Source: Pseudomonas sp. GOM7
Lineage (GTDB): Bacteria; Pseudomonadota; Gammaproteobacteria; Pseudomonadales; Pseudomonadaceae
Direction of reading: 5' to 3'
DNA length: 64,000 bases
Assembly: GCF_026723825.1 (NCBI RefSeq)
Contig: NZ_CP113519.1
Span: forward strand, 3,348,001-3,412,000
Of this stretch, positions 13,287-20,849 are shown piece after piece. The position numbers and the translations under genes are program-made. Numbering within the stretch: the stretch's first letter is position 1; each line of letters begins with the position of its first letter. Under the pieces are notes generated by a model that saw only the letters and a list, made by a program, of their open reading frames with translations, ran no database searches and was not told the DNA's origin.

Positions 13287-14464
13287 TGTTCGTTCTGCGC
13301 ACGGGTCTGCAGGGCAACGGCAAGACCCTCAACACCATCAAGGAAGTAGACGCCAAAGCCGCGAAAGAAGGTCGCCCGGTCTACTACCACAACATCCGTG
13401 GCTTCGACCCAAACGCGGAAGTGCTCGAGGCTGTCTGGACGGAGTTCGACACGCCCCTGGAATGGTTCAAGCTCGAACAGAACGCCCTCATCGTCATCGA
13501 TGAGGCACAGAGCTTCTTCCGTGTTCGTCCGGCAGGATCTGCAGTGCCCGAGTACGCCAGCGCTCTGGAAACCATGCGCCACCGTGGCCACGAGCTGCAC
13601 TGCATCACGCAGAATCCGGGCCTGATCGATACCCACTTCCGCAAGCTCTGCAACTCCCACATCCACTACGTTCGCGGCCACAAAGGCAAGGTGATCAAGC
13701 GCTGGGAATTCGAGCGCGTGAACATGGACGTGGAGAAAAAGAACGACTTCACCGACGGCCAGGCCACGCGAATCCTGCTCGACAAGAAGTACTTCGGCGT
13801 CTATCAGTCCGTGGCTGAAGGCTCCGAACATCACATGAAGTTCAAGCCACCCCGCGCCCTCTTCGTGCTGATCATCTGCGTCCTGGGTATTGGCTACTTC
13901 GGCTATGGCGTTTATGAGCGGCGAATTGCTCCATCCAAGCCAGAAGCTGACGCCGTCGAACAGGCGCGCACCACGTCACCAACCGGCGAACCTGTTCCGC
14001 AACAGCAAGCTCAGGCCACCGCTGCGCCCCTGTCACCTCAAGAGTACGTTGCACTCAGAGTGCCCCGCCTGCCAGACGTGCCCAGCTCGGCGCCGATCTA
14101 TGACGAAGTCACTCGCCCTGTGACCTACCCCAAGCTCTCCTGCGTGTACTCGTCCGACCCTGACATGATTACCCGCAACCACAAGCGCCTAGTCCTGGGC
14201 TATCGAGAGGGCAAGGTCTACGGCTGCCGTTGCAACACGCAGCAAGGCACCCGAGCGGTGGTGTCCTTCGAGGCCTGCATGGCCTACGTCGAGGAAGGGG
14301 CCTTCGATCCGGCCAAGCCCGACAGACTGGCCAATCTTCCCCCCGATGACCAGATGATCCAGGGTCAACAACCCGCGCCCAGTGCTTATCCCGATCTTGC
14401 GCAGCAGCCCCAGCAGACGCCCATCACCGTCGTGCCCTACGAGAAAGGGCGCTTCCTGTGGTGA
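13286..14464 (+). CDS. zot: Zot/gpI-type phage assembly ATPase
   Basis: 392 residues. Walker A G-L-Q-G-N-G-K-T at 7-14, Walker B 'LIVIDEAQ' at 68-75, one membrane helix at about 191-210, and a periplasmic C-terminal domain with cysteines (SCVYSSD.., YGCRCNTQQG..., EACMAYV). It uses ATP to extrude the genome through the inner membrane while coat subunits are added. Translationally coupled to the gene before (TGATG). 165 bp of structured non-coding DNA follows. Confidence 0.95.
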   Translation: MFVLRTGLQGNGKTLNTIKEVDAKAAKEGRPVYYHNIRGFDPNAEVLEAVWTEFDTPLEWFKLEQNALIVIDEAQSFFRVRPAGSAVPEYASALETMRHRGHELHCITQNPGLIDTHFRKLCNSHIHYVRGHKGKVIKRWEFERVNMDVEKKNDFTDGQATRILLDKKYFGVYQSVAEGSEHHMKFKPPRALFVLIICVLGIGYFGYGVYERRIAPSKPEADAVEQARTTSPTGEPVPQQQAQATAAPLSPQEYVALRVPRLPDVPSSAPIYDEVTRPVTYPKLSCVYSSDPDMITRNHKRLVLGYREGKVYGCRCNTQQGTRAVVSFEACMAYVEEGAFDPAKPDRLANLPPDDQMIQGQQPAPSAYPDLAQQPQQTPITVVPYEKGRFLW

Positions 14465-14629
14465 GCGTCGTTCAGTGCCTGCAGCAACGGAAAGCCGCGC
14501 GCGGCGGCGTAGTTGCGCGTGAGGCACGAGCGCGCGTGTGCGCCGCCGCGCAGGCGCTGACGTCCCTGTAGCACGTCAGATAAACCAAGTTTAAACGTGT
14601 CAATTCAGCACTATTTGGAGCATTAGAAA
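14465..14629. other. Structured intergenic region: candidate origin/packaging signal
   Basis: An 11-bp perfect inverted repeat (GCGCGGCGGCG at 14499-14509, complement at 14541-14551) encloses a GCGCG-rich loop. A second perfect hairpin, CTGACGT-N9-ACGTCAG, lies at 14557-14579, followed by the 14585-14627 shared element. Filamentous phages keep their strand origins and packaging hairpin in such an intergenic region next to the initiator gene; the assignment is inferred. Confidence 0.6.
14585..14627 (+). repeat. 43-bp element, copy 2 (before replication gene)
   Basis: Gapless match to 10195-10237. It ends 2 bp before the replication gene ATG and includes its GGAG ribosome binding site. Confidence 0.55.
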
Positions 14630-15907
14630 ATGGCAGTTAAAGACCAACTCCGTGTGAACCGTGAGTTCAAGGAATCGCCGACCGGACGCCTGTTCTTTGA
14701 CCATCAGTCAGCCCGTATAACCGACCTGTCCAATGTCCGAATCCTGGCCTGCAGCGTCGATACCGTCCGCCAGTTGTACCGTGGCCTGATCCGCCCCGAG
14801 GTCATGTGCCTGTTCGACAAGCCCGGCACCATCGTCGAGTTCGCTGGCCAGCGTTGGCACTCCGGTCGCGTCAGCAAGGATTCCGGCTACCAGTACAAGC
14901 TGCAGAACGCCGACCTCGGTTTCATCCTGCTGATCAAGAACTTCAACGCCAAAATCGAGAACATCGGCCCTCACCTGAAAATCGAGGTGTCTCCGCACGC
15001 TATCGACACCTTCTCGCCCGAGCGCCTGCAAGAGCGCCTGGACTACTACGCCAGCCACGTCCTGACCAACGTCGAGCGCAACCAGTGCGCCGTTCACCTG
15101 GCGCTAGACCTGCAAGGCTGGACGCCTCCGTCTGATCTGGTCGCCCGCATGCACTGCCGCGCCCGCGCAGCACGAGACATTTCCGGCATCAAGGAAATTC
15201 AGTGGACGCTGGAGTCCGCCACCTACGGTAAAGGCCAGTCCTACCTGTTCGGCTCTGCCGGTGGCGTTCAGCTCGGCATCTACAACAAGACTGAGCAAGC
15301 CAGGGCCATCGACAAGCTCGACTATTGGGAAGGCGTTTGGCGTCGCCGTGATAGCTTCGATGAAGCCGACCCGGACAACTACAACCCCGACCAAGACGTG
15401 TGGCGTGTCGAGCTGCGTTACCACCATTCCATCGTCCAGCAGTTCGCCTCTGGCTCCGTGGATCTGCACAGCGGTAGCGCCATTGAAACCGACAGCTATG
15501 CCGCCTTTGCTCCGCACCTCGACGGCCTGTGGCGCTATGGCCTGCGCCAGTTCAAGCTACTGGCTCGCCCCGGCTACTTTGAACCCATCTGGACGCTGAT
15601 CCGCGATGACGTGCGCGTCGATCTGCCGGTGGATTCCCTGGTGGATGAAACCGAGTACAAGCGTCAATACAAGACCTCGCGGGGCTTCTCCGGCAAGAAC
15701 GTGGAGCTGTTCCTGGGAAACTTCGTCAGCCTGCTGGCACGGGAGCGAGTGGGCGCTAGAAAGGCTTTCTATCGGCTCAAGGACTGGGAATGCTGGCCGG
15801 TGATCCGCGACCACTACGCCGCCAAGGGCATGGATGAAGATGGCCTGTATAAGCACATCAAAGGCATTCTTGAAGAACGGCATATCCGCTGGGGGCGTGC
15901 CGTTTAA
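14630..15907 (+). CDS. Phage replication initiator (rolling-circle Rep)
   Basis: 425 residues. Length and position between Zot and integrase match the replication initiator of Pf phages (PA0727 in Pf4, from memory). 'VELRYHHSIVQQF', 'LWRYGLRQFKLL' and 'ETEYKRQYKTSRGF' resemble Rep_trans-like initiators that nick one strand through a tyrosine; I cannot prove the active residue by eye. GGAG lies 10 nt upstream of the ATG. Its stop overlaps the integrase ATG (TAATG). Confidence 0.8.
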   Translation: MAVKDQLRVNREFKESPTGRLFFDHQSARITDLSNVRILACSVDTVRQLYRGLIRPEVMCLFDKPGTIVEFAGQRWHSGRVSKDSGYQYKLQNADLGFILLIKNFNAKIENIGPHLKIEVSPHAIDTFSPERLQERLDYYASHVLTNVERNQCAVHLALDLQGWTPPSDLVARMHCRARAARDISGIKEIQWTLESATYGKGQSYLFGSAGGVQLGIYNKTEQARAIDKLDYWEGVWRRRDSFDEADPDNYNPDQDVWRVELRYHHSIVQQFASGSVDLHSGSAIETDSYAAFAPHLDGLWRYGLRQFKLLARPGYFEPIWTLIRDDVRVDLPVDSLVDETEYKRQYKTSRGFSGKNVELFLGNFVSLLARERVGARKAFYRLKDWECWPVIRDHYAAKGMDEDGLYKHIKGILEERHIRWGRAV

Positions 15908-16899
15908 TGGCTATCGAGCAACTGCCAGACGGTCGCTGGAAAGTCGATGTTGAGCCCATCAAGGGCCGGCGCTTCCGCAAGACCTTCAAGACCAAGGGTG
16001 AGGCCCAGCGCTTTGAAGCCACCTGCAGAGCCAACTGCATCGACTCGCCGGCCTGGACGCCCAAGCCGAAAGATCGTCGCCGCCTCTCTGAGCTCTGCAC
16101 CCGCTACCACGAGCTGCACGGCCACGCCCTGGCAGATGGTGCCGCCATACTTCGCACGCTGCAGAACCTGGCCAAGGATCTAGGCGACCCTGTGGCAATC
16201 AAGCTCACCGGCAATGCCTTCTGCGAAACACGAAGCGAGCTGCTCAAGACTGGCATCCAGGGCAAGACGCTGAACAACCGGCTTGGCTACCTCAAAGCCA
16301 TGTTCAACGAGTTGCACCGCCTGGGCGATATCGACTACCCCAACCCGCTGGCCAAGGTTCGCCCGCTACGCCTGCAGGAACGCCCGATTTCCTTCCTGTC
16401 GACCTGCCAGATAGCCGAGCTGCTCGAAGCCCTGGACCAACGCAAGACCAGCCCGGGCCTTGGCCTGATCGCTCGTGTTTGTCTGAGTACAGGTGCCCGG
16501 TGGGGAGAAGCCCAGGCGCTGACACCTGAGCGAGTGCGAAACGGCATGGTGACCTTTGCCAATACCAAGTCCAAGCGAACCCGGTCGATTCCGATCGATA
16601 GCGCACTGGAGAAAGCCTTGCACGTCCACTTCAAGCGGCACGGCCTGTTCACCAACTGCATGCTGACCTTTAGCCGTGTGCTGGAGAAAACCTCGATCAA
16701 GCTCCCGGCCGGCCAGGCTACGCACGTACTGCGCCACACCTTCGCCAGTCACTTCGTCATGCGAGGCGGGAACATCCTGACGCTACAGAAGATCCTGGGG
16801 CATACGTCGCTGGCAATGACCATGCGCTATGCGCACCTGTCACCCGATCACCTGCAGGACGCACTACGGCTCAACCCACTAACCGACGAGGGGCATTAA
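15907..16899 (+). CDS. int: Tyrosine integrase of the prophage
   Basis: 330 residues. N-terminal arm-binding domain (about 1-45, 'DGRWKVDVEPIKGRRFRKTFKTKGEAQRF'), SAM-like core domain (about 60-160), and catalytic domain with Arg198 (STGARWGEA), Lys near 222-224, His273-x-x-Arg276 (HVLRHTF), His299 (LGHTS) and Tyr308 (TMRYAH). All catalytic residues are present. It would insert the phage circle into the 3' end of tRNA-Ser; attR lies 600 bp downstream. Confidence 0.95.
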   Translation: MAIEQLPDGRWKVDVEPIKGRRFRKTFKTKGEAQRFEATCRANCIDSPAWTPKPKDRRRLSELCTRYHELHGHALADGAAILRTLQNLAKDLGDPVAIKLTGNAFCETRSELLKTGIQGKTLNNRLGYLKAMFNELHRLGDIDYPNPLAKVRPLRLQERPISFLSTCQIAELLEALDQRKTSPGLGLIARVCLSTGARWGEAQALTPERVRNGMVTFANTKSKRTRSIPIDSALEKALHVHFKRHGLFTNCMLTFSRVLEKTSIKLPAGQATHVLRHTFASHFVMRGGNILTLQKILGHTSLAMTMRYAHLSPDHLQDALRLNPLTDEGH

Positions 16900-16904
16900 C
16901 ATGT

Positions 16905-16922
16905 CGTACGTTTTGGCGTACG
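16905..16922. promoter_or_regulatory. YefM-type operator
   Basis: Two CGTACG palindromes (16905-16910 and 16917-16922) with centres 12 bp apart. E. coli YefM-YoeB binds paired GTAC-core repeats with this same spacing. The pair lies 30 bp upstream of the antitoxin start. Confidence 0.7.
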
Positions 16923-16951
16923 CTTGCGGCATGACTCAGGAGAACGGCTCC

Positions 16952-17194
16952 ATGCGCACCCTTACAGCAAGCGAAGCACGCACCAACCTCTATCGACTGA
17001 TTGATCAGTCCGCCGAATCTCACCAGCCCATTCTGATCTCTGGCAAGCGGACGAATGCTGTCCTGCTCTCGGCTGAGGATTGGGAAGCCATTCAGGAAAC
17101 CCTGTACCTGCTCTCTATTCCTGGCATGCGCGAATCCATCAAGGAAGGCATGGCTGAACCTGTAGACGAATGCGCTAAGGAACTGGACTGGTGA
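16952..17194 (+). CDS. Antitoxin, Phd/YefM family
   Basis: 80 residues, MRTLTASEARTNLYRLID.., the YefM N-terminal DNA-binding fold ('ISGKRTNAVLLSAEDWEAIQETLYLLS'), with an acidic C-terminal helix that binds the toxin. I use the ATG at 16952 (AGGAG 9 nt upstream), because an earlier ATG at 16901 would place the operator palindromes inside the gene. Overlaps the toxin start by 4 nt (GTGA). Confidence 0.92.
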   Translation: MRTLTASEARTNLYRLIDQSAESHQPILISGKRTNAVLLSAEDWEAIQETLYLLSIPGMRESIKEGMAEPVDECAKELDW

Positions 17195-17454
17195 CTTGGC
17201 AGCTCGTTTACACGAAACAGGCACAGAAAGACGCACAGAAGCTCGCTTCGGCGGGCTTGAAAGACAAGGCAAAGGCACTGCTGGAGGTCGTGCGAGAAAA
17301 CCCGTTCCAGAACCCTCCGCCCTACGAAAAGCTGGTCGGGGATCTGGCCGGCGCTTACTCCAGACGTATCAACATTCAGCATCGCCTGGTCTATCAGGTG
17401 CTGCAGGATGAACAGACCGTCAAAGTGCTCCGTCTCTGGTCGCACTACGAGTAA
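17191..17454 (+). CDS. Toxin, YoeB/Txe family mRNA interferase
   Basis: 87 residues of the RelE fold with the YoeB catalytic set in place: Glu46, Arg65 and the terminal His85-Tyr86, in 'YSRRINIQHRLVYQV' and 'LRLWSHYE'. YoeB cuts mRNA at the ribosomal A site. GTG start coupled to the antitoxin. The pair ends 45 bp before the extended attR, where it would stabilise the prophage; Pf4 carries a different toxin-antitoxin pair at the same place. Confidence 0.93.
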   Translation: MTWQLVYTKQAQKDAQKLASAGLKDKAKALLEVVRENPFQNPPPYEKLVGDLAGAYSRRINIQHRLVYQVLQDEQTVKVLRLWSHYE

Positions 17455-17461
17455 ACCGGGC

Positions 17462-17480
17462 TTTCGACACTTCTTCGACA
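17462..17480. promoter_or_regulatory. Putative integrase arm-type site, right
   Basis: TTTCGACACTTCTTCGACA, matching 18 of 19 bases with 5364-5382 at the other end of the prophage. Begins 8 bp after the toxin stop. Confidence 0.5.
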
Positions 17481-17499
17481 CCTGCCGAAAGCTGAAAAG

Positions 17500-17574
17500 C
17501 AAAAAGCCCCGAAAACTTCTCAGCTTTCAGGGCTTTAGGTATTGCGAAAGTGGCGGTGAAGAAGAGATTCGAAC
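17500..17574. repeat. attR: tRNA-Ser 3' end and its terminator
   Basis: 17538-17574 is the exact 37-bp partner of attL. 17500-17537 holds a GAAAACT/AGCTTTC-type hairpin flanked by AAAAAGCCCC and GGGGCTTT that, on the minus strand, terminates the tRNA transcript. The host tRNA gene thus keeps a complete 3' end and terminator after integration. Confidence 0.9.
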
Positions 17575-17640
17575 TCTTGATACGGTTTCCCGTATACACA
17601 CTTTCCAGGCGTGCTCCTTCAACCACTCGGACACTTCACC
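17551..17640 (-). tRNA. tRNA-Ser (GGA)
   Basis: 90 nt including encoded CCA. The acceptor stem GGTGAAG/CTTCACC, the T-loop GTTCGAATC, the long variable arm typical of serine tRNA, and the anticodon GGA at 17604-17606 are all visible on the minus strand. It is the integration site: its last 24 bases are part of the att core. Confidence 0.95.
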
Positions 17641-17733
17641 GGATCTCGACGTTTTGGCCTGTAGCCTGTCGAGGCGCGCTAATGTAGTCGAACGTTTCCG
17701 CGAAGGCAAACATTTTTTAAAGGATTCATACGC

Positions 17734-17943
17734 TTATCTGTGCCCCTGGGTTTCCTCGGGCGGCGTGGCGAGCAGCTCGTCGAAGCGCATGCGGCCGAAC
17801 AGCAGGAAGCTCAGGGAGACACAGAGGCCCACCACGAAGAGCAGCGTCGCTCCCAGAGGCGTGTGCCACTCGGGTTGCAGGCTCAGCAGAATCGAGGCCG
17901 TCAGCAGCACTAATGCAGCCAGGCCAGACAGGACTTTCATCAT
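17734..17943 (-). CDS. Small two-helix membrane protein (69 aa)
   Basis: MMKVLSGLAALVLLTASILLS (helix 1) and 'LGATLLFVVGLCVSLSFLLFG' (helix 2), then an acidic/polar tail. AGGAG lies 6 nt upstream of the first ATG at 17943. No family recognised. It is the first chromosomal gene right of the tRNA. Confidence 0.65.
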   Translation of the reverse strand: MMKVLSGLAALVLLTASILLSLQPEWHTPLGATLLFVVGLCVSLSFLLFGRMRFDELLATPPEETQGHR

Positions 17944-18126
17944 CAGGCTCTCCTATGGGCACCTCTGCACTCTAGAGAGCCACGCCCTCTGGCGGCCAAT
18001 AGGCACATTGCATGATGGCGATAGGCAAAAAGCCTGACTGGCCAGTCGGTCACGGCGCTTTACCCGGCTCAGCGGCCTGGGTACCTTCTGCCTCACACTG
18101 CCCGCAGGCCCAAGAAGGAAACCGCC

Positions 18127-18816
18127 ATGAGCGACCTGATCAGCTACCAACTCGAAGACGGCATTGCCACCCTCACCCTGAGCAACGGCAAGGTGAACGC
18201 CATTTCCCCGGATATGATCGCCGCCTTCAATGCTGCGCTGGATCGCGCCGAGCAGGATCGCGCCGTCGTCATCATCACCGGCCAGCCGGGCATTCTCTCC
18301 GGTGGCTATGACCTCAAGGTGATGACCTCCGGCCCGCAGAACGCCATCGAGCTGGTCGCGGCCGGTTCCACCCTGGCGCGGCGCATGCTCGCGCACCCCT
18401 ACCCGATCATCGTCGCCTGCCCCGGCCATGCCGTGGCCAAGGGAGCGTTCATCCTGCTGTCGGCGGACTACCGTATCGGCGTGGAAGGCCCGTTCAATAT
18501 CGGCCTGAACGAGGTGCAGATCGGCATGACCATGCACCATGTGGGCATCGAGCTGGCGCGCGACCGTCTGCGCAAGTCGGCTTTCCACCGCTCGGTGATC
18601 AATGGCGAGATGTTCGACCCGCAAGGGGCGCTGGAGGCCGGTTTCCTCGACAAGGTAGTGCCGGTCGAGGCATTGCAGGCCACGGCCCTGGCCGCCGCGC
18701 AGCAGCTCAAGAAGATCAACATGACCGCGCACCGCAACACCAAGCTCAAGGTGCGCAAGGCGCTGCTGGAAACCCTGGACGCCGCCATTGCCCTGGACAG
18801 GCAGCACCTCAACTGA
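18127..18816 (+). CDS. Crotonase (enoyl-CoA hydratase/isomerase) family protein
   Basis: 229 residues with the crotonase core: 'LTLSNGKVNAISPDMI', the CoA-binding 'SGGYDLKVM' and 'CPGHAVAKGAFILLSADYRIG'. The oxyanion-hole region is present, but the second glycine-rich motif is A-K-G-A instead of the usual G-G-G, and the catalytic Glu pair of hydratases is not obvious, so hydratase activity is uncertain. AAGGAAACCGCC precedes the ATG. A hairpin terminator follows 33 bp after the stop. Single-gene unit. Confidence 0.85.
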   Translation: MSDLISYQLEDGIATLTLSNGKVNAISPDMIAAFNAALDRAEQDRAVVIITGQPGILSGGYDLKVMTSGPQNAIELVAAGSTLARRMLAHPYPIIVACPGHAVAKGAFILLSADYRIGVEGPFNIGLNEVQIGMTMHHVGIELARDRLRKSAFHRSVINGEMFDPQGALEAGFLDKVVPVEALQATALAAAQQLKKINMTAHRNTKLKVRKALLETLDAAIALDRQHLN

Positions 18817-18848
18817 AGCCCTGCCGCTGGACGAAGCGCAGACAGAAA

Positions 18849-18877
18849 AAACCCGGAAGCCTGTTCCGGGTTTTCTT
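18849..18877. terminator. Bidirectional terminator
   Basis: AACCCGGAA-GCCTG-TTCCGGGTT stem flanked by A-run and T-run, between the convergent crotonase and amidotransferase genes. Confidence 0.9.
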
Positions 18878-18895
18878 TTTTCATCCCACCAGCCG

Positions 18896-19621
18896 TCAGG
18901 CCTTGGCCTCACGCCCCTGGGCGACGAAACGCATCATCCATTGCGCCACCGTGCTGCCCTGCTGCTCCTGATGCAGGCTGTCGATGCCGCTCTGGTAGAT
19001 CTTGTCGCCCAGGTGCTGCTGACGCAGATCGAGCAGCGCGCGCGAATAGTCGTGAACGAACTCGGGATGGCCCTGGAAGCACAGCACCTGATCGCCGATA
19101 TGGTAGGCGGCGTTCGGGCAGAAATCGCTGGTGGCGAGCAAGGTGGCGTTTTCCGGCAGGCGGGTGACCTGATCCTGATGGCTGATCAAGAGTTGCAGGC
19201 TGTCCAGCGCGGGCTCCATCCACTGCGGCTGGCTGGCGATACGGTAGTTGTGCACGCCCACGCCCCAGCCCTGCTCGGCGCGCTCGGCCTTGCCGCCGAG
19301 CAGCAGGGCCAGCAACTGGTGACCGAAGCAGATGCCCAGCAGCTTGTGGCCGCGCTGGTAGCGGTCGAGCAGGTACTCTTTGAGCTTCTGGATCCAGGGG
19401 TCGCTGCCGAAAGAGTCGGCCTTGCTGCCGGTCACCAGATAGGCGTCGAAATGTTCGCTGTCCGGCGGGTAATGCCCCTCCACCACGTTGTAGATACTGA
19501 ACTCCGCGGCCAGCGGCTGTTTAGCGAACAGTTGCTCGAACATGTGGCCGTAGCCGTGGTATTGCTCGACCAGTTCGGGACGCAGTAAATCAGTTTCCAG
19601 AATGCAGATACGCAGTGACAT
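18896..19621 (-). CDS. Class I glutamine amidotransferase-like protein
   Basis: 241 residues with the class I triad: nucleophile Cys in 'LLGICFGHQLLA' (about residue 98), then His and Glu in 'CFQGHPEFVHDY'. No fused synthetase domain, so it is a free-standing GATase1 of the type annotated as a putative amidotransferase; its acceptor is unknown. The gene starts at the ATG at 19621 (MSLRICILETDLL), not at the longer in-frame 19675. 157 bp of non-coding DNA separates it from the DUF1289 gene. Confidence 0.88.
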   Translation of the reverse strand: MSLRICILETDLLRPELVEQYHGYGHMFEQLFAKQPLAAEFSIYNVVEGHYPPDSEHFDAYLVTGSKADSFGSDPWIQKLKEYLLDRYQRGHKLLGICFGHQLLALLLGGKAERAEQGWGVGVHNYRIASQPQWMEPALDSLQLLISHQDQVTRLPENATLLATSDFCPNAAYHIGDQVLCFQGHPEFVHDYSRALLDLRQQHLGDKIYQSGIDSLHQEQQGSTVAQWMMRFVAQGREAKA

Positions 19622-19778
19622 GGGGTTTCCTGGATTGAGCACGACAAGGGTGTTTTCGTGCGTTTTACTTAACACAGCTACCTGTGCATTGAAATAGCCG
19701 AACCCGATTTCACGGCTATTGGCTCCAAGAATGCGACGATGCCAGACGGCGAACGGATGTCAATAAAAATTGACAAGC

Positions 19779-19961
19779 TCAGGTCTTGCGCAACCCTCTG
19801 GCCTGCAGGCTCAGCAGGCGCATTTCGGCCTCGGCCAGCAGGTGCAGGCGCTCGATCTTGTCCAGGCGTTTCCAGGCCTTGATTTCCTGGCGGCTACGGC
19901 CACAGCCCAGGCAGATGTCCTGTTTGAACTCACAGACCTTGATACAGGGGCTCTTGCTCAT
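19779..19961 (-). CDS. DUF1289 cysteine protein
   Basis: 60 residues, MSKSPCIKVCEFKQDICLGCGRSRQEIKAW, the DUF1289 pattern of four cysteines (C-x3-C-x6-C-x2-C), thought to hold a metal or Fe-S centre. Role unknown. GAGG about 9 nt upstream of the ATG at 19961; an upstream extension lacks family similarity. Confidence 0.88.
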   Translation of the reverse strand: MSKSPCIKVCEFKQDICLGCGRSRQEIKAWKRLDKIERLHLLAEAEMRLLSLQARGLRKT

Positions 19962-20054
19962 GATGCGCGTCCTCGACCTTGGGATGTGCACGCAGCATAA
20001 GGAAGGCGTGCACACCAGCGGGATTGAAGGATTGCATGCGGCCTGTTGAGCCTT

Positions 20055-20849
20055 TCAATGCAAGGTTTCGTCGCCTTCGAGGTCGGCCTGTGCTTGCTCG
20101 GCTGGCGGCTCGTCTTCGACCAGGCGCAGGTCGTCGAAGTCCGTCTTGAGGCCTTCTTCCATCGAGTCGAGCTCAGCCAGCAAGCTGCGGAAGCTGGTTT
20201 CCTCGCGCGGTTCGGCGGGCTCGGGCTCGCCCTCCTCCAGGGCCAGGTCAGCGCGCGCCTGCAGGCCTGCCGGCACCTCGGCTTCGTCGTCCAGGGCCAG
20301 TTGCGGCTCGGGCTCCAGCTCGCGCAAGGCGGCCAGTGGCGGCAGCTCGTCCAGGCTCTTGAGGTTGAAGTGGTCGAGAAAGCCCTTGGTGGTGGCGAAC
20401 ATGGCCGGGCGCCCCGGTACGTCGCGGTAGCCCACCACGCGGATCCACTCGCGTTCGAGCAGGGTCTTGGTGATGTTGCTGTTGACCGCCACGCCGCGCA
20501 CGTCTTCGATCTCGCCACGGGTGATGGGCTGGCGGTAGGCGATCAGCGCCAGGGTTTCCAGCAAGGCCCGCGAGTAGCGCTGCGGGCGCTCTTCCCACAG
20601 GCGCCCGACCCAGGGAGCGAAGCGCTCGCGTACCTGCAGACGGTAGCCGGAGGCCACTTCCCTAAGCTCGAAAGCACGGCCCTCGCAGGACTGGCGCAGC
20701 ACGTCGAGCGCCGCCTTGAACTGCGCGGGTTCGGGGCGCTCGCCCTCCTCGAACAGCTCGTACAGGCGCTCCAGCGACTGCGGCTTGCCGGAGGCCAGGA
20801 GGAAGGCCTCGAGCAGTTGGGCCAGGTCTTTGGGGTCGCTTAGGTTCAT
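20055..20849 (-). CDS. scpB: Segregation and condensation protein B
   Basis: 264 residues: tandem winged-helix domains typical of ScpB (LLEAFLLASGKPQSLERLYELF; 'YSRALLETLALIAYRQPITRGEIEDVRGVAVNSNI') and an acidic disordered tail (about 180-264). It binds the SMC-ScpA complex that condenses the chromosome. Start overlaps the scpA stop (ATGA), so the two are coupled. Confidence 0.96.
   Translation of the reverse strand: MNLSDPKDLAQLLEAFLLASGKPQSLERLYELFEEGERPEPAQFKAALDVLRQSCEGRAFELREVASGYRLQVRERFAPWVGRLWEERPQRYSRALLETLALIAYRQPITRGEIEDVRGVAVNSNITKTLLEREWIRVVGYRDVPGRPAMFATTKGFLDHFNLKSLDELPPLAALRELEPEPQLALDDEAEVPAGLQARADLALEEGEPEPAEPREETSFRSLLAELDSMEEGLKTDFDDLRLVEDEPPAEQAQADLEGDETLH

Larger units (their letters stand above)
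5233..17574. mobile_element. Filamentous (Pf-like Inoviridae) prophage in tRNA-Ser
   Basis: About 12.3 kb bounded by the 37-bp att repeats. The plus-strand module order is ssDNA-binding protein, small membrane proteins, major coat, adsorption protein, DUF2523 protein, Zot, replication initiator, tyrosine integrase, toxin-antitoxin. This is the order I recall for the P. aeruginosa Pf4/Pf1 family. The left third is AT-rich accessory cargo on the minus strand. All expected genes are intact in frame, so the element may be capable of excision and virion production. Confidence 0.93.

Noticed and set aside
17408..18037. Plus-strand frame across attR and the tRNA
   Set aside because: Runs through the tRNA-Ser gene and its terminator; not coding.
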